A stretch of DNA of 64,000 nt from JAWLCA01 sp050485905 (lineage in GTDB: Bacteria; Pseudomonadota; Alphaproteobacteria; Rhodobacterales; Rhodobacteraceae). Below the pieces are notes generated by a model. It saw nothing but the letters and a program-made list of their open reading frames with translations. It was not told the origin of the DNA and made no database searches. Position 1 is the first letter of the stretch. The number at the start of each line of letters is the position of its first letter. The stretch covers positions 9,803-73,802 of the forward strand of contig JBJHCH010000002.1 in assembly GCA_050485905.1 (NCBI GenBank), given 5' to 3'. A program made the translations under genes and the position numbers. Positions 1-11,228 of the stretch are shown here, in pieces.

Positions 1-179
1 ACGGCCTCCAGCACCTCTGCCTCGGTCAGCAGCCGGTGGCGCAGAAAGGGCGAGAGGGTGGAGACATGCGGATGCCCCGGCAGGTCGTGGTTGCGCAGGC
101 GCGCATAATCGCGCCCCGCGCGGGGCACGAAGGCGGACAGGCGGCGCAGGCCTTCGGTTCTGGTGGCGGGAATGTCCAT
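1..179 (-). CDS. Photolyase/cryptochrome-like FAD-binding protein, N-terminal fragment
   Basis: This is the first 59 codons of a gene that runs off the left edge. The start codon is the ATG read leftward from 179. The fragment begins MDIPATRTEGLRRLSAFVPR and continues with an arginine-rich stretch and a RNHDLPGHPHVSTLSPFLRH segment. I recognise this as the start of the short photolyase-related FAD-binding proteins found in alphaproteobacteria, where the TLSPFLRHR motif belongs to the flavin-binding helical domain. The catalytic part lies outside the window, so repair versus light-sensing function cannot be judged. It is divergent from clpP, with about 127 bases between the starts. The family call is from memory of similar proteins. 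Confidence 0.6.
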   Translation of the reverse strand, partial: MDIPATRTEGLRRLSAFVPRAGRDYARLRNHDLPGHPHVSTLSPFLRHRLLTEAEVLEA

Positions 180-306
180 GGCGGGCAAGGGTAGGGGGCG
201 ACGCGCCGGCATCAAGGCGGCTGCCCTTGCGGGGGTCCGGCCGCGATACTAAGACTCCGGTAAGGATACCGGCCATAGGGTGCCGGCGAGCAGAAGGCAG
301 GCCGCG

Positions 307-939
307 ATGAGAGATCCGCTAGAAACCTACATGAACACGCTGGTTCCGATGGTGGTCGAACAGACCAGCCGGGGCGAACGCGCCTATGACATTTTCTCGC
401 GCCTGTTGAAGGAGCGGATCATCTTCCTGTCCGGCCCGGTGCATGACGGCATGTCCAGCCTGATCGTCGCGCAATTGCTGCATCTGGAGGCGGAGAATCC
501 GTCCAAGGAAATCAGCATGTATATCAACAGCCCCGGTGGCGTCGTCACCTCTGGCCTGTCGATCTACGACACGATGCAGTATATCCGGCCAAAGATCAGC
601 ACGCTGGTCGTGGGGCAGGCCGCGTCGATGGGCAGCCTGCTGCTGGCCGCGGGCGAAAAGGGGATGCGCTTTTCGCTGCCCAACAGCCGGATCATGGTGC
701 ACCAGCCCTCGGGCGGGTTTCAGGGGCAGGCGACCGACATCGCGCTGCATGCCAAGGAGATTCTGGAACTGAAGGAGCGGCTGAACCGGATCTATGTCCA
801 CCACACCGGGCAGGACTACGAGACAGTGGAGGCGGCGCTGGAACGCGACAACTTCATGACCGCCGAGAAGGCCAGGGATTGGGGCCTGGTGGACGAGATC
901 GTGACCAGCCGCGGCAAGGCCGAGGACGACAAGAAATGA
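307..939 (+). CDS. clpP: ATP-dependent Clp protease proteolytic subunit ClpP
   Basis: Serine peptidase of family S14; it forms the double-heptamer chamber that degrades proteins fed in by ClpX or ClpA in the cytoplasm. The product is 210 residues if started at the ATG at 307, which follows an AAGGCAGG ribosome-binding site; an earlier in-frame start at 280 would add nine residues unlike the family. The catalytic triad is visible: Ser107 in GQAASMGS, His132 in MVHQPSGG and Asp181 in LERDNF, with the 25- and 49-residue spacing of E. coli ClpP. The N-terminal ETYMNTLVPMVVEQT and FSRLLKERIIFL segments are typical. clpX follows 145 bases downstream in the same direction, the usual pairing. Confidence 0.98.
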   Translation: MRDPLETYMNTLVPMVVEQTSRGERAYDIFSRLLKERIIFLSGPVHDGMSSLIVAQLLHLEAENPSKEISMYINSPGGVVTSGLSIYDTMQYIRPKISTLVVGQAASMGSLLLAAGEKGMRFSLPNSRIMVHQPSGGFQGQATDIALHAKEILELKERLNRIYVHHTGQDYETVEAALERDNFMTAEKARDWGLVDEIVTSRGKAEDDKK

Positions 940-1084
940 TCACGATTGCCGCATGTGCGAGGTTGCGGCAAAATTTGACGTTGTGAAGGGGGGTATGGTG
1001 ACCTACTCTTTGCGTGAATTGAGGATTTAGGCAGGCCTTCCGCCCCGTGCCGGGGTGGCTGGACAAGGCGGCGAAGGACCAATC

Positions 1085-2353
1085 ATGGCGAACAGTTCCG
1101 GCAGCGACAGCAAGAACACGCTCTACTGCTCTTTCTGCGGAAAGAGTCAGCATGAGGTGCGAAAGCTGATCGCCGGCCCCACGGTGTTCATCTGCGACGA
1201 ATGTGTCGAACTGTGCATGGACATCATCCGCGAGGAGACGAAATCCAGCGGGCTGAAGTCGACCGACGGGGTGCCGACCCCGCGTGAAATCTGCAAGGTG
1301 CTGGACGACTACGTGATCGGGCAGGAGCACGCCAAGCGCGTGCTCTCGGTCGCGGTCCACAACCATTACAAGCGGCTGAACCACGCGGCGAAATCCAGCG
1401 ACATCGAGCTGGCAAAGTCGAACATCCTGCTGATCGGCCCCACCGGCTGCGGCAAGACCCTGCTGGCCCAGACGCTGGCGCGCATCCTCGACGTGCCCTT
1501 CACCATGGCCGACGCCACGACACTGACCGAGGCGGGTTACGTGGGCGAGGATGTCGAGAACATCATCCTGAAGCTGCTGCAGGCCAGCGAATACAACGTC
1601 GAACGCGCGCAGCGCGGGATCGTCTATATCGACGAGGTCGACAAGATCACGCGCAAGTCCGACAACCCCAGCATCACCCGCGATGTGTCGGGCGAGGGGG
1701 TGCAGCAGGCGCTTCTGAAGATCATGGAGGGCACGGTCGCCTCCGTGCCCCCGCAGGGCGGGCGCAAGCATCCGCAGCAGGAATTCCTGCAGGTGGACAC
1801 GACTAACATCCTGTTCATCTGCGGCGGCGCCTTCGCGGGCCTCGACAAGATCATCTCGCAGCGCCACAAGGGCACCTCGATCGGCTTCGGCGCCGAGGTG
1901 AAGGAGAACGAAAGCCGCGGCGTGGGCGAGGTCTTCAAGGAACTGGAGCCCGAGGATCTGCTGAAATTCGGCCTGATCCCGGAATTCGTCGGCCGCCTGC
2001 CGGTGATCGCCACCCTGACCGATCTCGACGAGGAGGCGCTGGTCACCATCCTGACCGAGCCGAAGAACGCGCTGGTGAAGCAGTACCAGCGGCTCTTCGA
2101 TATCGAGGGCGTGAAGCTCGCCTTCACCTCCGACGCGCTGGTGGCCATCGCCAAGCGGGCGATCAAGCGCAAGACCGGCGCGCGGGGGTTGCGCTCGATC
2201 CTCGAAGACATCCTGCTCGACACTATGTTCGAACTGCCCGGCATGTCCGGTGTGCAAGAGGTGGTGGTGAACGAGGAGGCCGTGACCTCGGACCTCAAGC
2301 CGCTGCTGATCTATGCCGACAGTGCCAAGAAGGAACCGGCCTCGGCCGGATGA
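1085..2353 (+). CDS. clpX: ATP-dependent Clp protease ATP-binding subunit ClpX
   Basis: AAA+ unfoldase that recognises substrates and threads them into ClpP. From the ATG at 1085 (AAGGA just upstream) the protein has 422 residues, the normal size; the start at 1055 lacks support. An N-terminal C4 zinc-binding domain uses Cys15, Cys18, Cys37 and Cys40. Walker A GPTGCGKT is at 118-125, the pore loop GYVGED follows, and Walker B is VYIDEVDK. The RKH loop (GGRKHP) and the IGF loop (SIGFG), which docks on ClpP, are both present, so this is a ClpP-partner ClpX. A strong terminator lies 24 bases after the stop codon. Confidence 0.98.
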   Translation: MANSSGSDSKNTLYCSFCGKSQHEVRKLIAGPTVFICDECVELCMDIIREETKSSGLKSTDGVPTPREICKVLDDYVIGQEHAKRVLSVAVHNHYKRLNHAAKSSDIELAKSNILLIGPTGCGKTLLAQTLARILDVPFTMADATTLTEAGYVGEDVENIILKLLQASEYNVERAQRGIVYIDEVDKITRKSDNPSITRDVSGEGVQQALLKIMEGTVASVPPQGGRKHPQQEFLQVDTTNILFICGGAFAGLDKIISQRHKGTSIGFGAEVKENESRGVGEVFKELEPEDLLKFGLIPEFVGRLPVIATLTDLDEEALVTILTEPKNALVKQYQRLFDIEGVKLAFTSDALVAIAKRAIKRKTGARGLRSILEDILLDTMFELPGMSGVQEVVVNEEAVTSDLKPLLIYADSAKKEPASAG

Positions 2354-2376
2354 TCCTCCCACCGAGATGAGCCTTG

Positions 2377-2404
2377 AACGCCCGCGCTTTCGCGGGCGTT
2401 TTTC
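2377..2404 (+). terminator. Rho-independent terminator after clpX
   Basis: A perfect 10-bp stem, AACGCCCGCG with CGCGGGCGTT, closes a four-base CTTT loop and runs into a short T tract. It sits between clpX and the convergent DUF1203 gene and should end the clpX transcript. Confidence 0.9.
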
Positions 2405-2414
2405 GTTGCGGCGG

Positions 2415-2897
2415 TCAGCGGGCCGCGCGCCGGATTCTGAGCTGATAGCAGTTGTTGCGGGCCGAGCGGACATCGACAAAGGCGATCGCCGGATCGGCCA
2501 GAACCTGTGCGGCATAGTCCGCGATGCTTTCCCGCGCGACGACACGTCCGGTGCCGTAGGCGATGCGGTGGTCGGCGGTGTAGCCCTTCAGCAGGTAGTC
2601 CAGGCTGGACCGCAGGATCGGCGGCAGGGCACCGGCTTTCGCCGGGTGCCACGCGTCGCAGTCGTCGGCGCAGAGGAAGATCGGCCCGACCTCGGCATAG
2701 GGTTGCGGTTCGGGAAAGGGCCGGTGGGCGAGGATCAGCATGCCGCGCCCCTCGGCCACCATGTCGAGGCAATGGCGGCAGGGGTTGCCGACGCCCTGCG
2801 CGATGTGGCGTTCGGCGGGCATGCCGTTCGCATCGGGACCGCCCGCGCGCAGCGCGCGGACGGTGGCGGTGTCGAGCGGGTGGTAGGTCAGTTGCAT
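2415..2897 (-). CDS. DUF1203 domain-containing protein
   Basis: A 160-residue cytoplasmic protein of unknown function that I assign to DUF1203. The supporting segments are GNPCRHCLDMV near residue 40, MLILAHRPFPEPQPY, the following IFLCADDCDAW, and a C-terminal VRSARNNCYQLRIRR. The paired cysteines (CRHC, and C..DC) could bind metal, but that is inference. The ATG at 2897 is preferred because AGGAG lies eight bases upstream; the GTG at 2906 sits directly on that site. It converges on clpX and diverges from the ABC exporter, so it is probably monocistronic. No catalytic motif was recognised. Confidence 0.8.
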   Translation of the reverse strand: MQLTYHPLDTATVRALRAGGPDANGMPAERHIAQGVGNPCRHCLDMVAEGRGMLILAHRPFPEPQPYAEVGPIFLCADDCDAWHPAKAGALPPILRSSLDYLLKGYTADHRIAYGTGRVVARESIADYAAQVLADPAIAFVDVRSARNNCYQLRIRRAAR

Positions 2898-3060
2898 GGG
2901 CGGCACTCCTGTCGGTCGGTCGGATCAGGATGCGTCGGCCCGCGCGCCGGGGCGACCCGGAAGCTGCGCAATCGGCCCCGCCCGGCGCTGTGGGCGAAGC
3001 GTCGCATCCGCTTGCCCGGCGCCGGGCGGGCGGGTAAACCCGGGTCCGGATGCAGGCAGG

Positions 3061-4860
<1,800 letters not shown>

Positions 4861-4954
4861 TTTTTCGCTGCGTCACGCTTGCACGGTGCGCCCATCGCCC
4901 GCAAACTGCCCCGCAATCGGCCAACCAATGGCCGGCAAGGGGAGGAAGATGCCG

Positions 4955-6838
4955 ATGGCCGCCTATGCGACTGCCGCCGACCGCGATGCGATCACGAACG
5001 AGATGCCATGGTCCGACCGCGACCTGCCGGTGACGATCCACCAGTTCCTGACCCGAACCGCCAAGGCCCACGGCAGCCGCCCGGCGATCACCTTCCAGAT
5101 CCTCTCCGGCCCCACAGACAAGGCCGTGACGCTGACATGGGCCGACTACCTGACCCAGATCACCCAGGCGGCGAACCTGTTCCGCAGCCTCGGCATCGGG
5201 CCGGGCGACACGGTCGCCTATGTGCTGCCCAACTGCCTTGAAACCGCCGTGGCGCTGATCGGCGGGTCGGTGGCGGGCATCGTGAACCCGGTCAATCCGC
5301 TCTTGGAACCCGAACAGATCGCCGCGATCCTGCGCGAGACGAAGGCAAAGGTCGTCGTCACGCTGAAGGGCTTTCCCAAGACCGACGTGCCGCAAAAGGT
5401 CGCCGCCGCCGTGGCGCTGGCGCCCGACGTGCAGACGGTGCTGGAGGTGGACCTGAACCGCTACCTCTCACCCCCGAAAAGCTGGATCGTGCCGCTGGTC
5501 CGGCCAAAGGTGCAGGTGACGCACAAGGCGCGCGTGTTGAACTTCAATGCCGAACTGGCCCGCCAGCCACGGGAACTGACGTTCGAGGATACGGCCCAGG
5601 ACCGCGTTGCGGCCTATTTCCACACCGGCGGCACCACCGGCATGCCAAAGGTCGCGCAGCACAAGTATTCCGGCATGATCTACAACGGCTGGCTGGGGCA
5701 TCGGCTGCTCTTCACCGAACAGGATGTGGTGCTCTGCCCGCTGCCGCTGTTCCACGTCTTTGCCGCCTATCCGGTGCTGATGTCGATGATCGCGTCGGGC
5801 GCGCATGTGGTCTTTCCCACCCCCGCCGGTTACCGGGGCGAGGGCGTGTTCGACAATTTCTGGAAGCTGATCGAACGCTGGAAGGTCAGCTTCATGATCA
5901 CCGTGCCGACCGCGATGGCGGCGCTGATGCAGCGCCCTGTCAACGCCGATGTCTCCAGCCTGAAGCTGGCCTTTTCCGGCTCGGCCCCGCTGCCGATCGA
6001 GCTTTACAACCGCTTCGAAAAGGCCACCGGCGTGACCATCGTCGAAGGCTACGGGCTGACCGAGGCCACATGCCTCGTGTCGGTGAACCCGCCGGACGGG
6101 GAAAAGAAGATCGGGTCGGTCGGCCTGCCGTTCCCCTATACCGAGGTGCGGATCCTGCAAAAGAACGGCGAGGGTTTCCGCGAATGCGCGCTGGACGAGG
6201 TGGGGGAGATTTGCGTGTCGAACCCCGGCGTGTTCGAGGGATCGACCTATACCGAGGAAGACAAGAACCGGAACCTCTTTGCCGAGGGCCGCTTCCTTCG
6301 CACCGGCGATCTGGGGCGGATGGATGGCGACGGCTATCTGTATATCACCGGGCGGGCCAAGGATCTGATCATCCGGGGCGGGCACAACATCGACCCCGCG
6401 ATGATCGAAGAGGCGCTGGCGGGCCATCCGGCGGTGGCGATGGCGGGGGCCATCGGCCAGCCCGACGCCAAGGCGGGCGAGTTGCCGGTGGCCTATGTGG
6501 AACTGGTGGCGGGGGCGGCGGTGACGCCCACGGAACTGATGGAATTCGCCGCGATCAAGATCACGGAACGCGCCGCCGTGCCGAAGCATGTGGAGGTGCT
6601 GCCGGAACTGCCCAAGACGGCGGTGGGCAAGGTGTTCAAGCCGGATCTGCGGAAACTGGCGATCATCCGGGTCTATGATGCGGCGCTGGCAGAGGCCGGG
6701 ATCGCGGCCAGCATTTCAGGCGTGCACGAGGATCGAAAGCGCGGGCTGGTGGCCCATGTCCGGCGCACCGGGCCGGTGGATGAGGCGGCGGTGAGCCGCG
6801 TTCTGGGCGAATATACCACCCCCTGGGACTGGGCGTGA
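4955..6838 (+). CDS. Acyl-CoA synthetase (AMP-dependent, class I adenylate-forming)
   Basis: Activates a carboxylic acid through an acyl-adenylate to its CoA thioester. The protein is 627 residues from the ATG at 4955, with GGAGG nine bases upstream; an ATG two codons earlier is too close to that site. The P-loop-like motif is HTGGTTGMPK, the second core motif is YGLTEAT, and the adenylate/hinge motifs are RTGDLGRMDGDGYLYITGRAKDL and, near the C-terminus, the catalytic lysine in KTAVGKVFKP. It is longer than a minimal medium-chain synthetase because of a C-terminal extension of about 60 residues ending TTPWDWA. The acid substrate is unknown. It follows the exporter by 94 bases and may be co-transcribed. 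Confidence 0.9.
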   Translation: MAAYATAADRDAITNEMPWSDRDLPVTIHQFLTRTAKAHGSRPAITFQILSGPTDKAVTLTWADYLTQITQAANLFRSLGIGPGDTVAYVLPNCLETAVALIGGSVAGIVNPVNPLLEPEQIAAILRETKAKVVVTLKGFPKTDVPQKVAAAVALAPDVQTVLEVDLNRYLSPPKSWIVPLVRPKVQVTHKARVLNFNAELARQPRELTFEDTAQDRVAAYFHTGGTTGMPKVAQHKYSGMIYNGWLGHRLLFTEQDVVLCPLPLFHVFAAYPVLMSMIASGAHVVFPTPAGYRGEGVFDNFWKLIERWKVSFMITVPTAMAALMQRPVNADVSSLKLAFSGSAPLPIELYNRFEKATGVTIVEGYGLTEATCLVSVNPPDGEKKIGSVGLPFPYTEVRILQKNGEGFRECALDEVGEICVSNPGVFEGSTYTEEDKNRNLFAEGRFLRTGDLGRMDGDGYLYITGRAKDLIIRGGHNIDPAMIEEALAGHPAVAMAGAIGQPDAKAGELPVAYVELVAGAAVTPTELMEFAAIKITERAAVPKHVEVLPELPKTAVGKVFKPDLRKLAIIRVYDAALAEAGIAASISGVHEDRKRGLVAHVRRTGPVDEAAVSRVLGEYTTPWDWA

Positions 6839-6846
6839 GCGGCGGG

Positions 6847-6866
6847 TCTGCTCACGCGTGAGCAGA
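6847..6866. repeat. 20-bp perfect palindrome
   Basis: TCTGCTCACGCGTGAGCAGA reads the same on both strands. It lies nine bases after the acyl-CoA synthetase stop, with no T tract, so it is not a standard terminator. A related palindrome, TGTGCACGCGTGCACA, sits beside the matching repeat at 35.2 kb. Confidence 0.7.
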
Positions 6867-6988
6867 ATCGCAAGTATCTGAAATCGCTGAATTTCGTGAT
6901 TTCCGTTAACCGTGTCGCAAGGTTTGGGGCGGTTTCGGCCCGTTCGGGCGCGTTTTCACGCCGAAACGGCCGAAAGCGTTGCGGGCAG

Positions 6989-7008
6989 GTTAACAAAAAA
7001 TCGGAAAT
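6989..7008 (-). repeat. Dispersed 20-nt intergenic repeat, copy 1
   Basis: GTTAACAAAAAATCGGAAAT here is the exact reverse complement of 35268-35287. A shorter degenerate form, GATTTCCGTTAACC, lies about 90 bases to the left in the opposite orientation, so the gap is flanked by inverted halves. Function is unknown. Confidence 0.65.
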
Positions 7009-7029
7009 TGTGGAAAAACAGTGACTTGG

Positions 7030-7050
7030 AAAATTGGGCAACCTGCCCAA
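7030..7050 (-). terminator. Terminator of the thirteen-gene aromatic acid operon
   Basis: On the minus strand, TTGGGCA, a three-base loop, and TGCCCAA are followed directly by TTTTCC. It sits ten bases past the stop codon of the RidA gene, the last gene of the operon. Confidence 0.8.
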
Positions 7051-7059
7051 CCGTGCCCA

Positions 7060-7467
7060 TCAGCCCGTATCCGCCCCGATTTCCGCCGTCGCCTCGATCT
7101 CCACCAGCGCCGCATCCTCCACCAGACCGGCCACCACAACCATCGTCATCGCCGGGAAATGCTTGCCCAGCACCCGCCGATAAGCCGCCCCCATCTCTGC
7201 CTGCCGGGCGAGGTATTCCCGCTTGTCGGTCACATACCAGGTCAGCCGCACGATATCCCGCGCCCGCCCCCCGGCAGCGTGAACGACCGCAAGGATATTC
7301 CTGAGCGCCTGTTCCGCCTGACCGACGAAATCCGCCGCCTCGAACCGCTGATCCGCCGTCCAGCCGATCTGCCCGCCGACATAAAGCCGCCCGCCCGCCG
7401 TCAGCACCCCGTTCGCGTAGCCCCTGGCCGGTGCCCAGCCCTCTGGCTGGATGATCCTGTGGGTCAT
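7060..7467 (-). CDS. RidA family protein (reactive imine/enamine deaminase)
   Basis: A 135-residue RidA/YjgF-type protein. The family hydrolyses enamine and imine intermediates to ketones plus ammonia. Typical features are the start ..RIIQPEGWAPARGYANGV, a central GGQIGW, FVGQAEQALRNILAVV, the VRLTWYVTD strand and the C-terminal VEIEATAEI. The conserved arginine of active RidA would fall in the VRLTWYV region, with the closing glutamate in the EIEA strand. Its ATG overlaps the stop of the upstream thioesterase gene by four bases, so it is translationally coupled and belongs to the aromatic acid operon. A role in deaminating the enamine formed from 2-aminobenzoyl-CoA is an attractive inference. 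Confidence 0.88.
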   Translation of the reverse strand: MTHRIIQPEGWAPARGYANGVLTAGGRLYVGGQIGWTADQRFEAADFVGQAEQALRNILAVVHAAGGRARDIVRLTWYVTDKREYLARQAEMGAAYRRVLGKHFPAMTMVVVAGLVEDAALVEIEATAEIGADTG

Positions 7468-7863
7468 GCGCTGCCCTCCATCGCCGCTCTCAATTCCGCT
7501 GGCCAGCCGGTCGGGCGGCCCGTTTCCTTTGTCACGCAGACCAGTGTCGAGGTCATGGTCAGCCGCGCCTGATCCCCGCAGGCCGCGCCGATCTCCAGCC
7601 CCGCGCTGCTGCGCCCCAGCCGGGTGAGGCTCAGCGTCCAGTCCAGATCGTCGCCCAGCCGGCTGGGCGCGGTGAAGCTGACCGACAGCGCCGCCGTCGG
7701 CACCGACAGGCCCAGCGGCCCGTGCAGCCGGGCAAAGGAATGGCCCAACGCGTCGAACCAGCCCTCCACCAGCGCATTCGTCATCTCGAAATAGCGCGGG
7801 TAGAAGACGATCCCCGCCGGGTCGCAATGCTGGAACAGGACACGCTGGCGCAGGCGGAACACG

Positions 7864-7871
<8 letters not shown>
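7464..7871 (-). CDS. Acyl-CoA thioesterase, hotdog fold (4-hydroxybenzoyl-CoA thioesterase type)
   Basis: A 135-residue single hotdog-fold thioesterase. The signature HCDPAGIVFYPRYFEM near residue 15 contains the catalytic aspartate of the YbgC/4-hydroxybenzoyl-CoA thioesterase group. The start is taken as the GTG at 7871, which overlaps the stop of livF (GTGTCTGA); a TTG one codon earlier is also open. No strong ribosome-binding site is seen, consistent with coupling to livF. In this operon it probably releases CoA from an aromatic or alicyclic acyl-CoA, either as a safety valve that recovers CoA or as a pathway step; the sequence does not tell which. Confidence 0.88.
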
Positions 7872-9291
<1,420 letters not shown>

Positions 9292-9299
<8 letters not shown>

Positions 9300-10263
9300 G
9301 GCGGGGCTTCCCGGCCAGCAGCCCGACGATGCCGCCGCGCGCGAACAGCACGACACCCAGCAGCAGCAGGCCCAGCAGCGCCTTCCAGTATTCGCTGACG
9401 CCGCCCAACTTGTGCTCCATCACGATGAAGAGCGCCGCCCCCGCGATCGGCCCCATCAGCCGCCCCATGCCGCCGAGGATGATGAAGACGATGATCTCGC
9501 CCGACAGGTGCCAGGACAGCATGTTGGGGCTGACGAAGCGGTTGAGGTCGGCGTAAAGCGCGCCCGCCAGTCCGGTGATCATGCCCGAGATGACGAAGGC
9601 CGTCAGGCGCAGGCGGTAGGGGCGGATGCCGAGAGCCTCTACCCGCTGCGGGTTCTGGCGGGTGGCCTGTAGCGCAAGGCCGAAGCGCGAGCGGGCCAGC
9701 GTGGCGGAGAGAAGGAGCGCGAGGGTCAGGAGCGCGAAGCAGATCAGGAAGAAGTTCAGCGGGTTGAAGGTGTTCACGCCGAAGAACTGCGAGCGGACGA
9801 AAAGCGACAGCCCGTCCTCTCCGCCATAGGCGGGCCAGGAGATGGCGAAGTAGAAGAACATCTGCGCGAAGGCGAGGGTGATCATGATGAAATAGACGCC
9901 CGAGGTGCGCAAGGAGAGCGCCCCGATCAAGAGCGCGGCGAGGCCTGAGACGACCAGCGCCGCAACCCACAGCAGGACCATCTGGTTGCTGCCCGGCAGG
10001 CCCAGCGGCAGGGGTGCGCCGGTGGTGGCGTGGTTCATCAGGATGCCGGCCGCATAGCCGCCGATGCCGAAGAAGGCCGCGTGACCAAAGGACACCATGC
10101 CGCCGAGGCCGAGCGCGAGGTTGAGGCCCGTGGCGGCGAGGGCGAGGATCACCACCTTGGTCGCCAGGCTGACGACATAGGGTTGGCCCATCTGCGCCGC
10201 GGTCAGCGGGACGGCCAGAAGCGCCAGCCAGAGGATGGTGTTGACGATGCGTTCGCGGCTCAT
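9292..10263 (-). CDS. livM: Liv-type ABC importer permease (LivM)
   Basis: A 323-residue inner-membrane permease with about eight to ten hydrophobic segments. Family landmarks include ATGLNLALGLGGMVSFGHAAF near residue 45, LRTSGVYFIMITLAFAQM, the ATRQNPQRVEALGIRPYRLRL coupling loop that contacts the ATPase, and GGMGRLMGPIAGAA near the end. It pairs with LivH, whose stop codon overlaps its start by four bases. Both permeases together form the translocation path. Confidence 0.92.
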
Positions 10264-11180
10264 GCTCTCGCCCCGAACAGGCCGCGCGGGCGCAGCACCA
10301 GCACCACCGCCATCAGGATGTAGATCAGCATCGAGGCCAGCGCCGAGCCGACGCCGGTGGCGCGCGAGGGGTCCATGAAGGTGGCGAAGATCTGCGGCAG
10401 CAGGAAGCGGCCCATCGTGTCGGTCACGCCGACCAGGTTCGCGCCGACCAGCGCGCCCTTGATCGACCCGATGCCGCCGATGACGATGACCACGAAGGCG
10501 AGGATCAGGACCGGCTCGCCCATCCCGACCTCGACCGATTGCAGCGTGCCGACCAGCGCGCCCGCCAGCCCGGCGAGTGCCGCGCCGAGGGCGAAGACGA
10601 TGGTGTAGAGCCGGCGGATATCGACGCCGAGGGCGGCGATCATCTGCCGGTCGCTTTCGCCCGCGCGGATGCGGACGCCGAGGCGGGTGCGGGCGATGAG
10701 CCAGAAGAGGCCCACGGCGATGGCCAGCCCGATGGCGATGATGGCAAGGCGGAACGCGGGGTAGGGGATGCCGCCGGGCAGCATCACGGGGCCGGAGAGG
10801 GCGGCGGGGACGTTGAGGTAGAGCGGCAGCGAGCCGAAGAGGTAGCGCGTGCCCTCGGAAAACACGAGGATCAGCGCAAAGGTCGCCAGCACCTGATCCA
10901 GATGATCGCGGTCATAGAGCCGCCGGATCACCACGATCTCCACCAGCGCGCCCGCCGCCGCCGCCGCCGCCAGCGCCGCGGCGAGGCCGAGCAGGTAGGA
11001 GCCGGTCGCCGCCGCCACGACCGCGCAGGCGAAGGCGCCGACCATGTAGAGTGAGCCATGCGCCAGATTGATCAGCCCCATGACGCCGAAGACCAGCGTC
11101 AGCCCGGCCGCCATCAGGAACAGCATGACGCCAAGCTGCAGGCCGTTCAGCGCCTGCTCGATCAGCAGCATCGCGGACAT
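10260..11180 (-). CDS. livH: Liv-type ABC importer permease (LivH)
   Basis: A 306-residue inner-membrane permease. It shows the LivH pattern: GLTLVFGVMGLINLAHGSLYM near residue 25, VEIVVIRRLYDRDHLDQVLAT, a coupling loop GESDRQMIAALGVDIRRLY, and IVIGGIGSIKGALVGANLVG. Six to eight hydrophobic segments are evident. It is separated from the upstream binding-protein gene by 48 bases that contain a strong hairpin, and overlaps livM by four bases. Confidence 0.92.
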   Translation of the reverse strand: MSAMLLIEQALNGLQLGVMLFLMAAGLTLVFGVMGLINLAHGSLYMVGAFACAVVAAATGSYLLGLAAALAAAAAAGALVEIVVIRRLYDRDHLDQVLATFALILVFSEGTRYLFGSLPLYLNVPAALSGPVMLPGGIPYPAFRLAIIAIGLAIAVGLFWLIARTRLGVRIRAGESDRQMIAALGVDIRRLYTIVFALGAALAGLAGALVGTLQSVEVGMGEPVLILAFVVIVIGGIGSIKGALVGANLVGVTDTMGRFLLPQIFATFMDPSRATGVGSALASMLIYILMAVVLVLRPRGLFGARA

Positions 11181-11200
11181 GGAAAACCCCGGATGGGGCA

Positions 11201-11217
11201 GGGGGCCGGTGGCCCCC
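11201..11217 (-). promoter_or_regulatory. Intercistronic hairpin between binding protein and livH
   Basis: GGGGGCC, a three-base loop and GGCCCCC form a very stable stem in the 48-base gap after the binding-protein gene. There is no T tract. Such hairpins often protect the 3' end of the binding-protein message or partly terminate transcription so that the binding protein is made in excess; that role is inferred. Confidence 0.5.
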
Positions 11218-11228
11218 CGCCGGGTGCG

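Noticed and set aside
940..1084. Sigma-70 promoter in the clpP-clpX gap (TTGACG near 975)
   Set aside because: No -10 hexamer at an acceptable distance could be found.
854..2545. Long minus-strand open frame (563 codons) antisense to clpX
   Set aside because: It mirrors the codon bias of clpX in a GC-rich genome, shows no domain and covers a certain gene.
2907..3060. GC-rich hairpin near 3017 as a terminator
   Set aside because: It lies in a divergent gap, upstream of both genes, so termination makes no sense there.
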